Below are positions 53,841 through 61,745 of a stretch of DNA of 64,000 bases, in pieces. A program made the position numbers and the translations under genes. The notes beneath the pieces are model-generated. The model searched no databases. It saw only the letters and a list, made by a program, of their open reading frames with translations, and had not been told where the DNA came from. Position 1 is the first letter of the stretch; each line of letters begins with the position of its first letter. This DNA is from Nocardioides cavernae (lineage in GTDB: Bacteria; Actinomycetota; Actinomycetes; Propionibacteriales; Nocardioidaceae), in assembly GCF_013410035.1 (NCBI RefSeq), contig NZ_JACCBW010000002.1, positions 620,001 through 684,000 on the forward strand. Reading direction: 5' to 3'.

Positions 53841-54623
53841 TCAGCCGGCGAGCAGCTCCCGGTTGGCCTCGATCCAGGCGACCTCGGCGCGCCGCTCCCT
53901 CTCCACGCTGCCCTCGGCGACCCACGTCCTCTGCGGCTCCTGCCCCTGGTCGGCGAGGAAGCGGGCGTGCTCGCTGGTGTAGCGGATGCGCTCGACGACG
54001 GCGTCGACGACGTCGACGTGCGCTGCCATGCCGTACGAATCGAGGAACGCCCCGGCGCGTGCACGCCGGTCGGGCACCTGCGGGAAGTGGTGCCACTCGA
54101 TCGCCGCCCGGTCGTCCCGGAACGGCGCGAACCAGTGGAGCGCGTACGCCACGTCGCTGAGCCTCGGCGCGGGGTGCAGGAAGTCCCAGTCGATGAGCGC
54201 CACGGCCTCGCCTTCCCGCCACACGAAGTTCCACGGACCGGGGTCACCGTGGGCGAACACCTCGGTGCGTCCGGTGGGGGGCGCGGCGAAGATCGCGTCG
54301 TCGGGCGGCACCCAGTCCGCCGACGCGTCGTGGATGCGCCGCAGCAGGCGCGCCGCCGAGCGCAGCCCCCGCTCGTCGTGCTGGTGCTTCCACCCGTCCC
54401 CGCCGCTCTCGCCCTCGATGAACCGGAGCGTCTCGGTGCCGCCCGCCAACGAGAGCGGCTCAGGGACGCATGCGAGACCCTGGTCCCGGAGGTGACGCAG
54501 GAATGCGTGCACGGTCGAGGTGTGCGCTCCCGCCGGGCGGGTCACCGTCACGTCGGTCAGCTCGATCCGGCGGAACTGCTCGTTGACCTCCGCCGCCCTG
54601 TTCAGCACCTCGTCGTCGGCCAC
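53841..54623 (-). CDS. Aminoglycoside-phosphotransferase-fold kinase
   Basis: The 260-residue protein has the APH catalytic loop VFAHGDPGPWNFVW (HGDxxxxN) and the metal-binding LIDWDFLHP. The N-lobe is short, and the enzyme is not recognisable as a resistance determinant; such proteins often phosphorylate small metabolites. The GTG at 54623 begins a normal N-terminus (a longer frame to 54866 runs into low-complexity sequence), and GAGGGT stands 6 nt before it in leaderless position. It is convergent with the dehydrogenase gene, with a 4-bp gap. Confidence 0.78.
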   Translation of the reverse strand: MADDEVLNRAAEVNEQFRRIELTDVTVTRPAGAHTSTVHAFLRHLRDQGLACVPEPLSLAGGTETLRFIEGESGGDGWKHQHDERGLRSAARLLRRIHDASADWVPPDDAIFAAPPTGRTEVFAHGDPGPWNFVWREGEAVALIDWDFLHPAPRLSDVAYALHWFAPFRDDRAAIEWHHFPQVPDRRARAGAFLDSYGMAAHVDVVDAVVERIRYTSEHARFLADQGQEPQRTWVAEGSVERERRAEVAWIEANRELLAG

Positions 54624-54802
54624 GGGGCCACCCTCACACGGGCGCCGCGTCGGTGACGAAGGGGTTTTGTCGAGCAACCATGGGTGTCGAGATCGGCGAG
54701 CACTCGTCGATCCGCGGGCGCCTGAACAAGCGTCCACTTGGAACGCGGCGTCGAGGGCGTCGAGAACCCGCGACGACCCCGACCGTCGTAGGACCTGAAT
54801 GT

Positions 54803-54843
54803 CCGGATCTGCCGCGATCAGCTTCACCGGATCTGCCGAGATC
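54803..54843 (+). repeat. Direct-repeat pair upstream of a Nudix gene
   Basis: CCGGATCTGCCGCGATCAGC at 54803-54822 is followed by a partial copy at 54827-54843. A further copy with one mismatch lies at 55420-55439, downstream of the Nudix gene. The remaining part of the 54624-54915 gap carries no supportable gene. Confidence 0.75.
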
Positions 54844-54903
54844 CGGTTGCTCGTGATCCGCGTCATCGCGGCGGGCGCGTCCGCTTGCCTGCTTTGCAGG
54901 CTC

Positions 54904-54909
54904 TAGAGT
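54904..54909 (+). promoter_or_regulatory. -10 element of the small Nudix gene
   Basis: TAGAGT lies 6 nt before the ATG at 54916, the leaderless geometry. A GCCTGC/GCAGGC dyad (54887-54901) lies just upstream. Confidence 0.5.
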
Positions 54910-54915
54910 CAATTC

Positions 54916-55374
54916 ATGCCGGCTGCGCCACACATAGCCCGACTGCGCGCCAAGGTGGGGAAGGACCTGCTCCTGCTTCCCTCCGTTGCGGTCCTGCCCG
55001 TAGACGACGATCGCGTCCTGCTAGTCCGCCAGACTGACTTCGGGACGTACGGCACCATCGGTGGCGCGGTAGACGAGGACGAGGCACCTGAGGACGCAGC
55101 GCGTCGTGAGGCTCGGGAGGAAATCGGGGCCGACGTCGAACTCACTGGCCTTGTCGGCGCCATCGGCGGCCCGCAATTCCGCGTCACCTACCCCAACGGC
55201 GACCAGTGCGCCTACGTCAGCATCATCTACAGCGCGCGCCTCGCTCCCGAAGCGACCGTGTCACCCGACGGCGACGAGGTCGACCAGGTGCGCTGGTTCG
55301 CACGCGGCGAACTCGACCAGCCCATCATCGGCGACTTTGCCAGGAGCACGTTCGCAGCCCTCGGCTGGATCTAG
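54916..55374 (+). CDS. Nudix hydrolase, short
   Basis: The 152-residue protein has a Nudix box of the form GGAVDEDEAPEDAARREARE followed by EIGAD. It uses more A/T-ending codons (CTA, GTA, ACA) than its neighbours and lies between copies of a 20-bp direct repeat, both hints of separate acquisition. It is unrelated in detail to the tandem Nudix protein at 51685. The substrate is unknown. Confidence 0.82.
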   Translation: MPAAPHIARLRAKVGKDLLLLPSVAVLPVDDDRVLLVRQTDFGTYGTIGGAVDEDEAPEDAARREAREEIGADVELTGLVGAIGGPQFRVTYPNGDQCAYVSIIYSARLAPEATVSPDGDEVDQVRWFARGELDQPIIGDFARSTFAALGWI

Positions 55375-55419
55375 CTCGTAGCCAACGTTGTCGCCTTGAA
55401 GGAGCGTCGACCGTGACGC

Positions 55420-55439
55420 CCGGATCTGCTGCGATCAGC
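55420..55439 (+). repeat. Downstream copy of the 20-bp direct repeat
   Basis: It matches 54803-54822 at 19 of 20 positions, in the same orientation, 617 bp apart. Together they flank the short Nudix gene. Confidence 0.75.
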
Positions 55440-55498
55440 GCGATCCTGACATGCCTGTGTCCCCGCCGGGTGACGCTGCGGCGGGGTGCGAGGCGGGG

Positions 55499-56926
55499 TC
55501 ATCGTCGGCGGGGTCGCGGGATGCCGGGCGGCTCGTCGTCGATCGGCTGGGTTCCGGTGGGGTCGCGTCGGAAGCGGTGGCCGTGGGGTGAGGTCCAGTC
55601 GTATGTCCCGGGTGCGGTGGTGTCGTAGTGCCAGGAGCTGTGGGTCTTGAGGCGGTGGTGGGTGCGGCACAGGGGTGCAAGGTTCGAGGTGGAGGTGGGT
55701 CCGCCGGCGTCGAATGGGACGACGTGGTCGAGGTCGCAGCGGCGGGCGGATCGGGTGCACCACGGGAACACGCACGTCTTGTCGCGCAGGATGACGGCTT
55801 CGCGGATGCGGGTGGTGGGTTCGTAGGCCGGAGTGGTGAGTTCGGCGTTCAGGTCGATGACCGGGCGGATGGTGACCTTGGTCCGGGTGTCGGTGCACCA
55901 GTCCTTGACTTCGTCGAGCAGGACCAGGCGCTGGCCTTCCTCGAGGCGACCGGTCTGGTCGAGGATCGGGCCGGCCGGGGTCGGGCTGGCGTTGAAGTGG
56001 GCGTGGAGGACGACCTCGCGGGCATGCGGGAGGTCGGGTCTCGATACGCCCGCTCGTCCCTCGCGGGCTACTCGACCACCTTCATCAGTGGCGCAGGCTG
56101 CTCGACCACCTAGGGCGAACAGGTCGAGGGCGGTCTGGGTGCGGGCGAGGTCGCCGAGGGCGGCGGAGCGGCGGACGGCGAGGGACGCCTCCGACCCGAG
56201 GGCCTTCATCGTCGCGGCACCGTGGGCCAGTGCCCGGTCCAGGTCGAGAGCGTCGGCAATGTTGAGCTCGGCCTCGAACCGCATCGTGCCGGCGTAGTGG
56301 ACGTCCTCGGAGTTGAGGGTGGCGTGGCGGGGGTCGACGTGGTGCCACCCGTCCTCCGGGTCGTCGGTCGGGTCGGCGTCGGCGAGGTCGTACCGCTTGA
56401 TCGCCTCGGCCACGAGCCGGTCGAGCTGGGCGGGCCCGACGCGTCCCGCGACGGCGGCGACCTGGGTGTCGACGAAGGCTGCGGCCTCGACCGTCAACGG
56501 AGGTGAGGAGTGGATCGTGGTCTCCGCGACTGACCGCGCCCGCCACGCCGGTACCGACCCGGACTGGACTCCGGCATGGAGTCGCGGGAGGCGGTGGCGC
56601 AGCTCGAGGGCGTGCCCTACGAGTCGCTTCGCGGCCGTGGTGGACATCCCGAGCACCGCACCGAGCTCCGCGATGCAGAACTCCGCCACGAGCGGCGTAC
56701 CCGGACCCGCGATGGGCTCTTCGTGCTCACACCCCGGCACGGAGAACGACGCCGCGGAGTGGATCGACTCCGGCGGGTGGAGGTCGGCCCACCGGGCGGC
56801 CAGGTCGAGCTGACGTGCGGCTTCGGCGTTCTCGGCCTGTCGCGAGGTGCGGATCGAGGCGAGCAGGTCGGCGGCGGTGAGGGCATCCGCCTGATCGCGT
56901 CCCGAGCTTGCCAGCGCTTCGATCAT
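55499..56926 (-). CDS. DUF222 / HNH endonuclease (13E12-type repeat family)
   Basis: The 475-residue protein has an N-terminal helical DUF222 region (ALTAADLLASIRTSRQAENA; STTAAKRLVGHALELRHRLP) and a C-terminal HNH nuclease (CVFPWCTRSARRCDLDHVVP; SNLAPLCRTHHRLKTH). Members are multicopy in actinobacterial genomes and their role is unclear. TAGAAT (complement of 56934-56939) stands 7 nt before the ATG at 56926; a longer frame upstream lacks conserved sequence. A dispersed repeat inserted in frame adds about 24 residues (ATDEGGRVAREGRAGVSRPD) between the two domains. Confidence 0.85.
   Translation of the reverse strand: MIEALASSGRDQADALTAADLLASIRTSRQAENAEAARQLDLAARWADLHPPESIHSAASFSVPGCEHEEPIAGPGTPLVAEFCIAELGAVLGMSTTAAKRLVGHALELRHRLPRLHAGVQSGSVPAWRARSVAETTIHSSPPLTVEAAAFVDTQVAAVAGRVGPAQLDRLVAEAIKRYDLADADPTDDPEDGWHHVDPRHATLNSEDVHYAGTMRFEAELNIADALDLDRALAHGAATMKALGSEASLAVRRSAALGDLARTQTALDLFALGGRAACATDEGGRVAREGRAGVSRPDLPHAREVVLHAHFNASPTPAGPILDQTGRLEEGQRLVLLDEVKDWCTDTRTKVTIRPVIDLNAELTTPAYEPTTRIREAVILRDKTCVFPWCTRSARRCDLDHVVPFDAGGPTSTSNLAPLCRTHHRLKTHSSWHYDTTAPGTYDWTSPHGHRFRRDPTGTQPIDDEPPGIPRPRRR
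56036..56080 (+). repeat. Dispersed repeat copy inside the HNH gene
   Basis: It begins GGGTCTCGATACGCCCGCTC and ends ACTCGACCACC, with a second partial 3' end (GCTGCTCGACCACC) at 56098-56111. Its reverse complement is translated in frame by the HNH gene. Confidence 0.8.
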
Positions 56927-57026
56927 GTGTTCGATTCTAGACGGTTCCTCCGACAGCGTGGCGGTCGTCAACAGGGTGGTTTCGCGGCTCGCTTCGACCC
57001 CGTGGAGCACGGGGAGAACATGAGGT

Positions 57027-57150
57027 GGGTCTCGATACGCCCGCTCGTTCCTCGCGGGACACTCGACCAGCGGCGATGGTCGAGGTGTCGATACGCCCGC
57101 TCGCTTCTCGCGACCACGCGGCCAGCGGTGGGGTCGGTCACTCGACCACC
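57027..57150 (+). repeat. Cluster of dispersed repeat copies in the 56927-57183 intergenic region
   Basis: One copy at 57027-57071 (GGGTCTCGATACGCCCGCTC ... ACTCGACCAGC) is followed by a diverged copy from about 57085 (GTGTCGATACGCCCGCTCGC) and a terminal piece ending ACTCGACCACC at 57150. The remaining sequence in this gap has no gene, apart from the promoter of the next unit. Confidence 0.75.
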
Positions 57151-57171
57151 GGGTGCGCGGGCACGCCCGCC

Positions 57172-57177
57172 TAGGAT
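57172..57177 (+). promoter_or_regulatory. -10 element (TAGGAT) of a leaderless unit
   Basis: TAGGAT ends 6 nt before the ATG of the 27-codon gene at 57184. No clear -35 is seen. Confidence 0.5.
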
Positions 57178-57183
57178 GGAGCC

Positions 57184-57267
57184 ATGAACCCTCGCCACCG
57201 CCGTCTCGTGATCCCGGTGGCGCTGGGGGCCCTGATCCTCGTCGTCGTGCTCGCCGCGGTCCTGTGA
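57184..57267 (+). CDS. 27-residue single-span membrane peptide
   Basis: The peptide has a basic start (MNPRHRRL) and one hydrophobic helix (VIPVALGALILVVVLAAVL). TAGGAT stands 6 nt before its ATG, and its stop overlaps the GTG start of the methyltransferase gene by four bases, so it looks like a genuine translated leader gene. It could anchor or regulate a partner, or simply couple translation. Function is unknown; no homologue is recognised. Confidence 0.55.
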   Translation: MNPRHRRLVIPVALGALILVVVLAAVL

Positions 57268-58466
57268 GCTCGGCCGAGACCGACCTGCTCCGCACGGCCG
57301 TCCTGGACGCCGACGGGCTCGTGCGCGCGCTCGCGTCCGGGCGCCGCAAGGGACAGCCGGTCCCGGTGGTCGAGGGCCGCGAGGTGCGTCGGGTGGAGAT
57401 CCGGGTCGTGGACCTCCGGGCAGGGCGCCACCTGCAGGTCGTGTCGTACGACGCGACCCAGGCGCACACGGCTAACCACCCGCTGGGCGAGGCGGCGGAG
57501 CGGGCCGTCGACGCGCTGCTGGCCCAGCCGTTCGCCAACTGGCACGTCGACACGACCACGGCGACCCACCAGGTGCGCGTGACGAAGAAGGGCACGCCCC
57601 TGGTCCACACGTCCGCGCGCTCCGAGGCGGTCGAGGTGTCGCGTGAGCACGACCGCGCCAAGGACCGGTTGCTCGCCGAGGACGACCCGGTGCTCGTCGC
57701 GCTGGGGATCAGCGACGCGCAGGGGCGCGTGAAGCCCACCCGGCAGGCCAAGTACCGCCAGGTCGAGGAGTTCCTGCGGCTCCTCGACGCCAGCCTCGAC
57801 GAGGCGATGGCGCAGGGGCGGGTCCGGACCCCCACCGCGGAGGACCCGCTGCGGGTCGTCGACCTCGGCTGCGGCAACGCCTACCTCACCTTCGCCGCGC
57901 ACGCCCACCTGAGCCGACGGCTGCCGGTCCGGATGACCGGCGTCGACGTCAAGCAGCAGTCGGCCGACCACAACTCGCAGGTGGCCGCCGGCCTCGGCAT
58001 CGACGCTGATTTCGTCGTCGGTTCGATCGCCGACGCGCGGCTCGAGCGCGCCCCGGACGTCGTGCTGGCCCTGCACGCCTGCGACACCGCCACCGACGAC
58101 GCCCTGCACCGGGCGCTCGACTGGGAGGCGTCGCTCGTCCTCGCCGCGCCCTGCTGCCACCACGACATCGCCGCGCAGCTGCGCACCGTCGACGTCCCCG
58201 AGCCCTACGCGATGATCACCCGCCACGGCATCCTGCGCGAGCGCTTCGCCGACACCCTCACCGACGCCCTGCGGGCCTCGCTGCTGCGTCGCGGGGGCTA
58301 CCGCGTCGACGTCGTGGAGTTCGTCGAGAGCGCGCACACCCCGCGCAACACGCTGCTCCGCGCCGTCCGCACGGGCGCGCCCGGGGCCGACGCGGCGCAC
58401 GAGTACGACGCGCTGCTGCAGACGTGGGGCGTACGCCCGCGGCTGGGCGAGCTGCTCGAGCGGTGA
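57264..58466 (+). CDS. SAM-dependent methyltransferase, PF13679-like
   Basis: The 400-residue protein has a non-catalytic N-terminal domain of about 190 residues and then a Rossmann methyltransferase with motif I VVDLGCGNAYLTFAAHAHL, VTGVDVK-like motif II (MTGVDVKQQSADHN), and ALHACDTATDDAL and APCCHHDI further on. The ACDTATD and CCHH segments resemble methyltransferases proposed to act on RNA. The GTG start overlaps the 27-residue peptide gene. The substrate is not determinable from sequence. Confidence 0.8.
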   Translation: MSSAETDLLRTAVLDADGLVRALASGRRKGQPVPVVEGREVRRVEIRVVDLRAGRHLQVVSYDATQAHTANHPLGEAAERAVDALLAQPFANWHVDTTTATHQVRVTKKGTPLVHTSARSEAVEVSREHDRAKDRLLAEDDPVLVALGISDAQGRVKPTRQAKYRQVEEFLRLLDASLDEAMAQGRVRTPTAEDPLRVVDLGCGNAYLTFAAHAHLSRRLPVRMTGVDVKQQSADHNSQVAAGLGIDADFVVGSIADARLERAPDVVLALHACDTATDDALHRALDWEASLVLAAPCCHHDIAAQLRTVDVPEPYAMITRHGILRERFADTLTDALRASLLRRGGYRVDVVEFVESAHTPRNTLLRAVRTGAPGADAAHEYDALLQTWGVRPRLGELLER

Positions 58467-58479
58467 GCCGTCCCGAGGG

Positions 58480-58632
58480 TCAGCCGGTGAAGAGCGCCGA
58501 GGCCTTCACCAGCGTCTGCCACAGGCCGTAGAGCAGCGGCACGCCGACCAGCAGCCAGGCGAGCGCGACGACGACGGGGCTCGTCGTGGTCGGGGTCGAG
58601 GCGTTGGGCGGGGTGGTGTCGTCGGCGCTCAT
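58480..58632 (-). CDS. MFS transporter small subunit
   Basis: The 50-residue protein has a Thr/Pro-rich head and a single membrane helix (VVVALAWLLVGVPLLYGLWQ). It matches the small proteins encoded just after OFA-type MFS carriers. Its ATG overlaps the carrier stop by 4 bp. It probably assists or stabilises the carrier. Confidence 0.8.
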   Translation of the reverse strand: MSADDTTPPNASTPTTTSPVVVALAWLLVGVPLLYGLWQTLVKASALFTG

Positions 58633-60023
58633 CGAGTGGCCTCCTGCCGGTTGCTGGAGCGTTGCTCGTGGTCGGCGTGGGCGTCGGTGTCGAAGTGCGA
58701 CTCCGCGACCGGCCTGATCATCAGGTTGGCGACGAAGCCGACGGCGAGGACCCCCACCATCGTCAGGAGGGCGGGCCGGTAGTCGGCTGCGACGAGGTTG
58801 CCCGGCTCGCCCACGCTGTCGAGGATGCCGTTGACGATCAGCGGTCCCGCGACGCCGGCGGCGGCCCAGGCGGTGAGCAGCCGGCCGTGGATCGCACCCA
58901 CCTCGAGGGTCCCGAACAGGTCCTTGAGGTAGGCGGGCACCGTCGCGAAGCCGCCGCCGTAGTAGGAGATGATGACCGCCGCCAGGGCCACGAAGACGGC
59001 CGTGCTCGAGCTGCCGAAGAGCGCGAGCAGCAGGTAGAGGACGAGACCGACGCCGAGATACATGATGTAGGTCGGCTTGCGGCCGATGCGGTCGGAGAGG
59101 CTGGACCACACGAAGCGGCCCAGCATGTTGGCCAGCGACAGCACGCCGACGAAGCCGCCGGCGGCCGCGGCCGAGACCGAGCTGTCGCCGTTCTCGCGGA
59201 AGAAGTCCTGGATCATCGGGGCGGCCTGCTCGAGGATGCCGATGCCGGCGGTGACGTTGCAGAACAGCACGACCCAGAGGAACCAGAACTGCGGGGTGCG
59301 GATGGCCTGGGAGGCGCGCACGAGGGCGCCGTTGGTGCCGGGGGAGTGCTCGGCGGTGGCGTCGTCACCGTGCCCGGGCGGCACCCGCACGAGCGTGGCG
59401 CCGATGAGCATGAAGATCGTGTAGACGATGCCGAGCGTGAGGAACGTGCGGGCGAGCGCCGAGCCCGAGGCGACCGCCCCCGGCTCGGTGGAGACGAAGT
59501 CGCCGTCGAAGAACGCCATCAGCGCGTTGGAGAGCGGCGAGGCGATGAGCGCGCCGCCGCCGAAGCCCATGATCGCCATGCCGGTCGCCAGTCCGGGGCG
59601 GTCGGGGAACCACTTGATCAGCGTCGACACGGGCGAGATGTAGCCGATGCCGAGACCGATGCCGCCGATCACGCCGTAGCCGAGGTAGAGCAGCCAGAGC
59701 TGGCTGCTGGCGATGCCGGCCGAGCCGATGAGGAATCCGGTGCCCCAGCACGCGGCCGCCGCCACCATGGCCTTGCGCGGACCCGACCGCTCCACCCACG
59801 TGCCCAGCACGGCGGCGGACAGGCCGAGCATGACGATCGAGAGCGAGAACACCCAGCCGATCGCCGTGAGGCTGGTGTCGAAGCTCTCCACGAGGGAGTT
59901 CTTGAAGACCGAGAAGGCATACACCTGCCCGATGGACAGGTGGACCGCGAGCGCGGCGGGCGGGATCAGCCACCTGCTGTACCCCGGACCAGCCACGATC
60001 GCCTGCTTGTCGAGACGCGACAT
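58629..60023 (-). CDS. OFA-family MFS carrier (oxalate/formate antiporter-like)
   Basis: The 464-residue protein has about 12 helices and OFA-type features: opening HLSIGQVYAFSVFKNSLVES, the GIGLGIGYISPVSTLIKWFP segment, and the inter-domain motif FVWSSLSDRIGRKPTY. Family members exchange oxalate/formate or move other monocarboxylates. The ATG at 60023 has GAAGGGG 6 nt upstream; ATG 60029 and 60080 are in-frame alternatives. Formate export from the betaine island is an attractive role, but the gene lies 30 kb away. Confidence 0.82.
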   Translation of the reverse strand: MSRLDKQAIVAGPGYSRWLIPPAALAVHLSIGQVYAFSVFKNSLVESFDTSLTAIGWVFSLSIVMLGLSAAVLGTWVERSGPRKAMVAAAACWGTGFLIGSAGIASSQLWLLYLGYGVIGGIGLGIGYISPVSTLIKWFPDRPGLATGMAIMGFGGGALIASPLSNALMAFFDGDFVSTEPGAVASGSALARTFLTLGIVYTIFMLIGATLVRVPPGHGDDATAEHSPGTNGALVRASQAIRTPQFWFLWVVLFCNVTAGIGILEQAAPMIQDFFRENGDSSVSAAAAGGFVGVLSLANMLGRFVWSSLSDRIGRKPTYIMYLGVGLVLYLLLALFGSSSTAVFVALAAVIISYYGGGFATVPAYLKDLFGTLEVGAIHGRLLTAWAAAGVAGPLIVNGILDSVGEPGNLVAADYRPALLTMVGVLAVGFVANLMIRPVAESHFDTDAHADHEQRSSNRQEATR

Positions 60024-60106
60024 CCTCATCCCCTTCCCGAGACCTCCGCCACGGTACGAAACGGGTGGTTGATCTGTCACCCACCCGACGGGTGGCCCCT
60101 GCTCGC

Positions 60107-60112
60107 TACCGT
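60107..60112 (+). promoter_or_regulatory. -10 element (TACCGT) of a leaderless gene
   Basis: TACCGT ends 6 nt before the GTG at 60119. Confidence 0.45.
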
Positions 60113-60118
60113 GGCGGT

Positions 60119-60991
60119 GTGCGTGGACGACGGCTGGGGGTGGGTGCCCTCGTCGCGCTGCCCTTCCTGCTCGGTGCCGCGGCGGGCTCGCCGGGTCCCG
60201 AGGGCGCCCCGGCGTTCCGCTTCGCCGACCCCGCGATCGTGGAGTCGAGCGGTCTGGCCGTGGTCGACGGGCTCGTGGTGACCGTCAACGACTCGGGCGA
60301 CTCCGGGCGGGTGTTCGCGGTGGACCCCGGCACCGGACGCACGGTCGGGGTGACGTCCTGGCCCGAGGACCCGGTCGACGTCGAGGCCCTCGCCCCCGCC
60401 GGTCCCGGCCACGTCTGGGTCGGCGACATCGGTGACAACAGGCGGGTCCGCGACTCGGTCGAGGTGCTGCGGGTGCCGGTGGGCCGCGGCGACCGCTCCG
60501 TCGCGCCGGAGGCGTACGAGCTCGTCTACCCCGACGGCCCCCGCGACGCCGAGGCGCTGGTCCGCCACCCGCTGACCGGCCGGCTCTTCGTCGTCACCAA
60601 GGGCGTCTTCTCCGGCACGGTGTACGCCGCCCCGCCGCGGCTGCTCCCCGACCGGCCGAACCGGCTCACCGAGGTCGGCGGCGCCCCCGGCCTCGTCACC
60701 GACGCGACCTTCCTCCCCGGGGGTGGCGGCGTCGTGCTGCGCACCTACTCGACCGCCCACCTGGTGGCGTTCCCGAGCTGGCAGCCCGAGGAGGCGTGGG
60801 ACCTCCCCGACCAGGACCAGGGCGAGGGTGTCGCGCCCACCCGCCGCCACCTCCTGGCCAGCACCGAGGGCGCGCGGTCCGAGGTGCTGGAGGTCGCGCT
60901 CCCGGCCCGGGCGCGGCAGGTCGACCTGGGCGCACCGGCGTGGACCGCTCTGCGGTGGCTCGCGACGGCGCTCGCCCAGCCGCTGACCTAG
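60119..60991 (+). CDS. Secreted beta-propeller-like protein of unknown function
   Basis: The 290-residue protein starts with a signal peptide (RRLGVGALVALPFLLGAAAG). The body has repeating strand/turn units (VVDGLVVTVNDSGDSGRVFA; HVWVGDIGDNRRVRDSVEVL; PLTGRLFVVTKGVFSGTVYA), consistent with an esterase-like or phytase-like propeller. The GTG start is chosen from the leaderless promoter and signal peptide. Its TAG stop abuts a dispersed repeat. Confidence 0.7.
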   Translation: MRGRRLGVGALVALPFLLGAAAGSPGPEGAPAFRFADPAIVESSGLAVVDGLVVTVNDSGDSGRVFAVDPGTGRTVGVTSWPEDPVDVEALAPAGPGHVWVGDIGDNRRVRDSVEVLRVPVGRGDRSVAPEAYELVYPDGPRDAEALVRHPLTGRLFVVTKGVFSGTVYAAPPRLLPDRPNRLTEVGGAPGLVTDATFLPGGGGVVLRTYSTAHLVAFPSWQPEEAWDLPDQDQGEGVAPTRRHLLASTEGARSEVLEVALPARARQVDLGAPAWTALRWLATALAQPLT

Positions 60992-61035
60992 GTGGTCGAG
61001 TGCCAGCGAGGGTACGAGCGGGTGTATCGAGACCC
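60991..61035 (-). repeat. Dispersed repeat copy (reverse orientation)
   Basis: Read on the minus strand it begins GGGTCTCGATACACCCGCTC and ends CACTCGACCACC. It fills the gap between two convergent genes and may serve as a terminator-like structure. Confidence 0.75.
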
Positions 61036-61038
61036 GCC

Positions 61039-61728
61039 TCAGCCCAGCGCCGCGTCCAGCGCCGCCTGCACGTGCAGGGTGGTGCAGGGGAAGACCGGCA
61101 GCTCGACGTCGGCCTGCTTGACCAGCAGCTCGAGCTCGGTGCAGCCGAGCAGCACGCCGCCGGCGCCGGCGTCCCACAGCTCCTCGATGATCTCCACGAC
61201 GCGGCTGCGGGTGCGGGGGAGCACGACGCCGTGGACGAGCTCCTCGTAGATCGCGTCGTTGAGGAAGTCGTGGTGCGCAGCCGCGGGGACCAGCACCTCG
61301 AGGCCGTGGCTGCGGAGGCGGTCGACGAAGAACGACTCCGACATCGCGACCTTCGTGCCGATCAGCCCGACGGTCTCGACCCCGGACGCCTTCACGGCCT
61401 CCGCGACGACGTCGGCGAGGTGCAGGACGGGGATGTCCACGGCCTCCTCGACCTGGCCCGCCACCTTGTGGAAGGTCGTGGTGCACAGGAGCAGGAAGTC
61501 CGCACCGGCGCGCTCGGCGCCGCGGGCGGCGTCGGCCAGCAGGACGCCGACCTGGTCCCAGCGCTCGTCGTCCTCGAGGTGGGTGACCTCCGCGAAGTCG
61601 ACCGTCGTCAGCGCCAGCCTCGGCGACGACAGGCCGCCGAGACGCTCCCGCATCCCGAGGTTGAGGTCGCGGTAGTAGACCGCGCTGCTCTCCCAGCTCA
61701 TGCCGCCCACGAGTCCGATCGTCTTCAC
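61039..61728 (-). CDS. Aspartate/glutamate racemase-family protein
   Basis: The 229-residue protein opens with IGLVGGMSWESSAVYYRDLN and has both catalytic cysteines (LLLCTTTFHK and LLGCTELELL), the arrangement of PLP-independent Asp/Glu and broad-specificity racemases of the YgeA type. The GTG at 61728 starts the canonical N-terminus, with CAGACT 7 nt upstream. It lies 17 bp after the SDR gene and may be co-transcribed with it. Confidence 0.87.
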   Translation of the reverse strand: MKTIGLVGGMSWESSAVYYRDLNLGMRERLGGLSSPRLALTTVDFAEVTHLEDDERWDQVGVLLADAARGAERAGADFLLLCTTTFHKVAGQVEEAVDIPVLHLADVVAEAVKASGVETVGLIGTKVAMSESFFVDRLRSHGLEVLVPAAAHHDFLNDAIYEELVHGVVLPRTRSRVVEIIEELWDAGAGGVLLGCTELELLVKQADVELPVFPCTTLHVQAALDAALG

Positions 61729-61745
61729 GCGCGGCAGTCTGCCAC

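Noticed and set aside
53841..54623. Aminoglycoside resistance gene
   Set aside because: Only the general APH fold motifs are present; nothing specific to a known resistance enzyme is seen and the context is metabolic.
54653..54856. A 67-codon plus-strand frame upstream of the short Nudix gene
   Set aside because: Composition is repeat-driven (two copies of a Ser-Pro-Asp-Leu-Pro-Arg-Ser segment from the direct repeat), with no ribosome site and no family resemblance.
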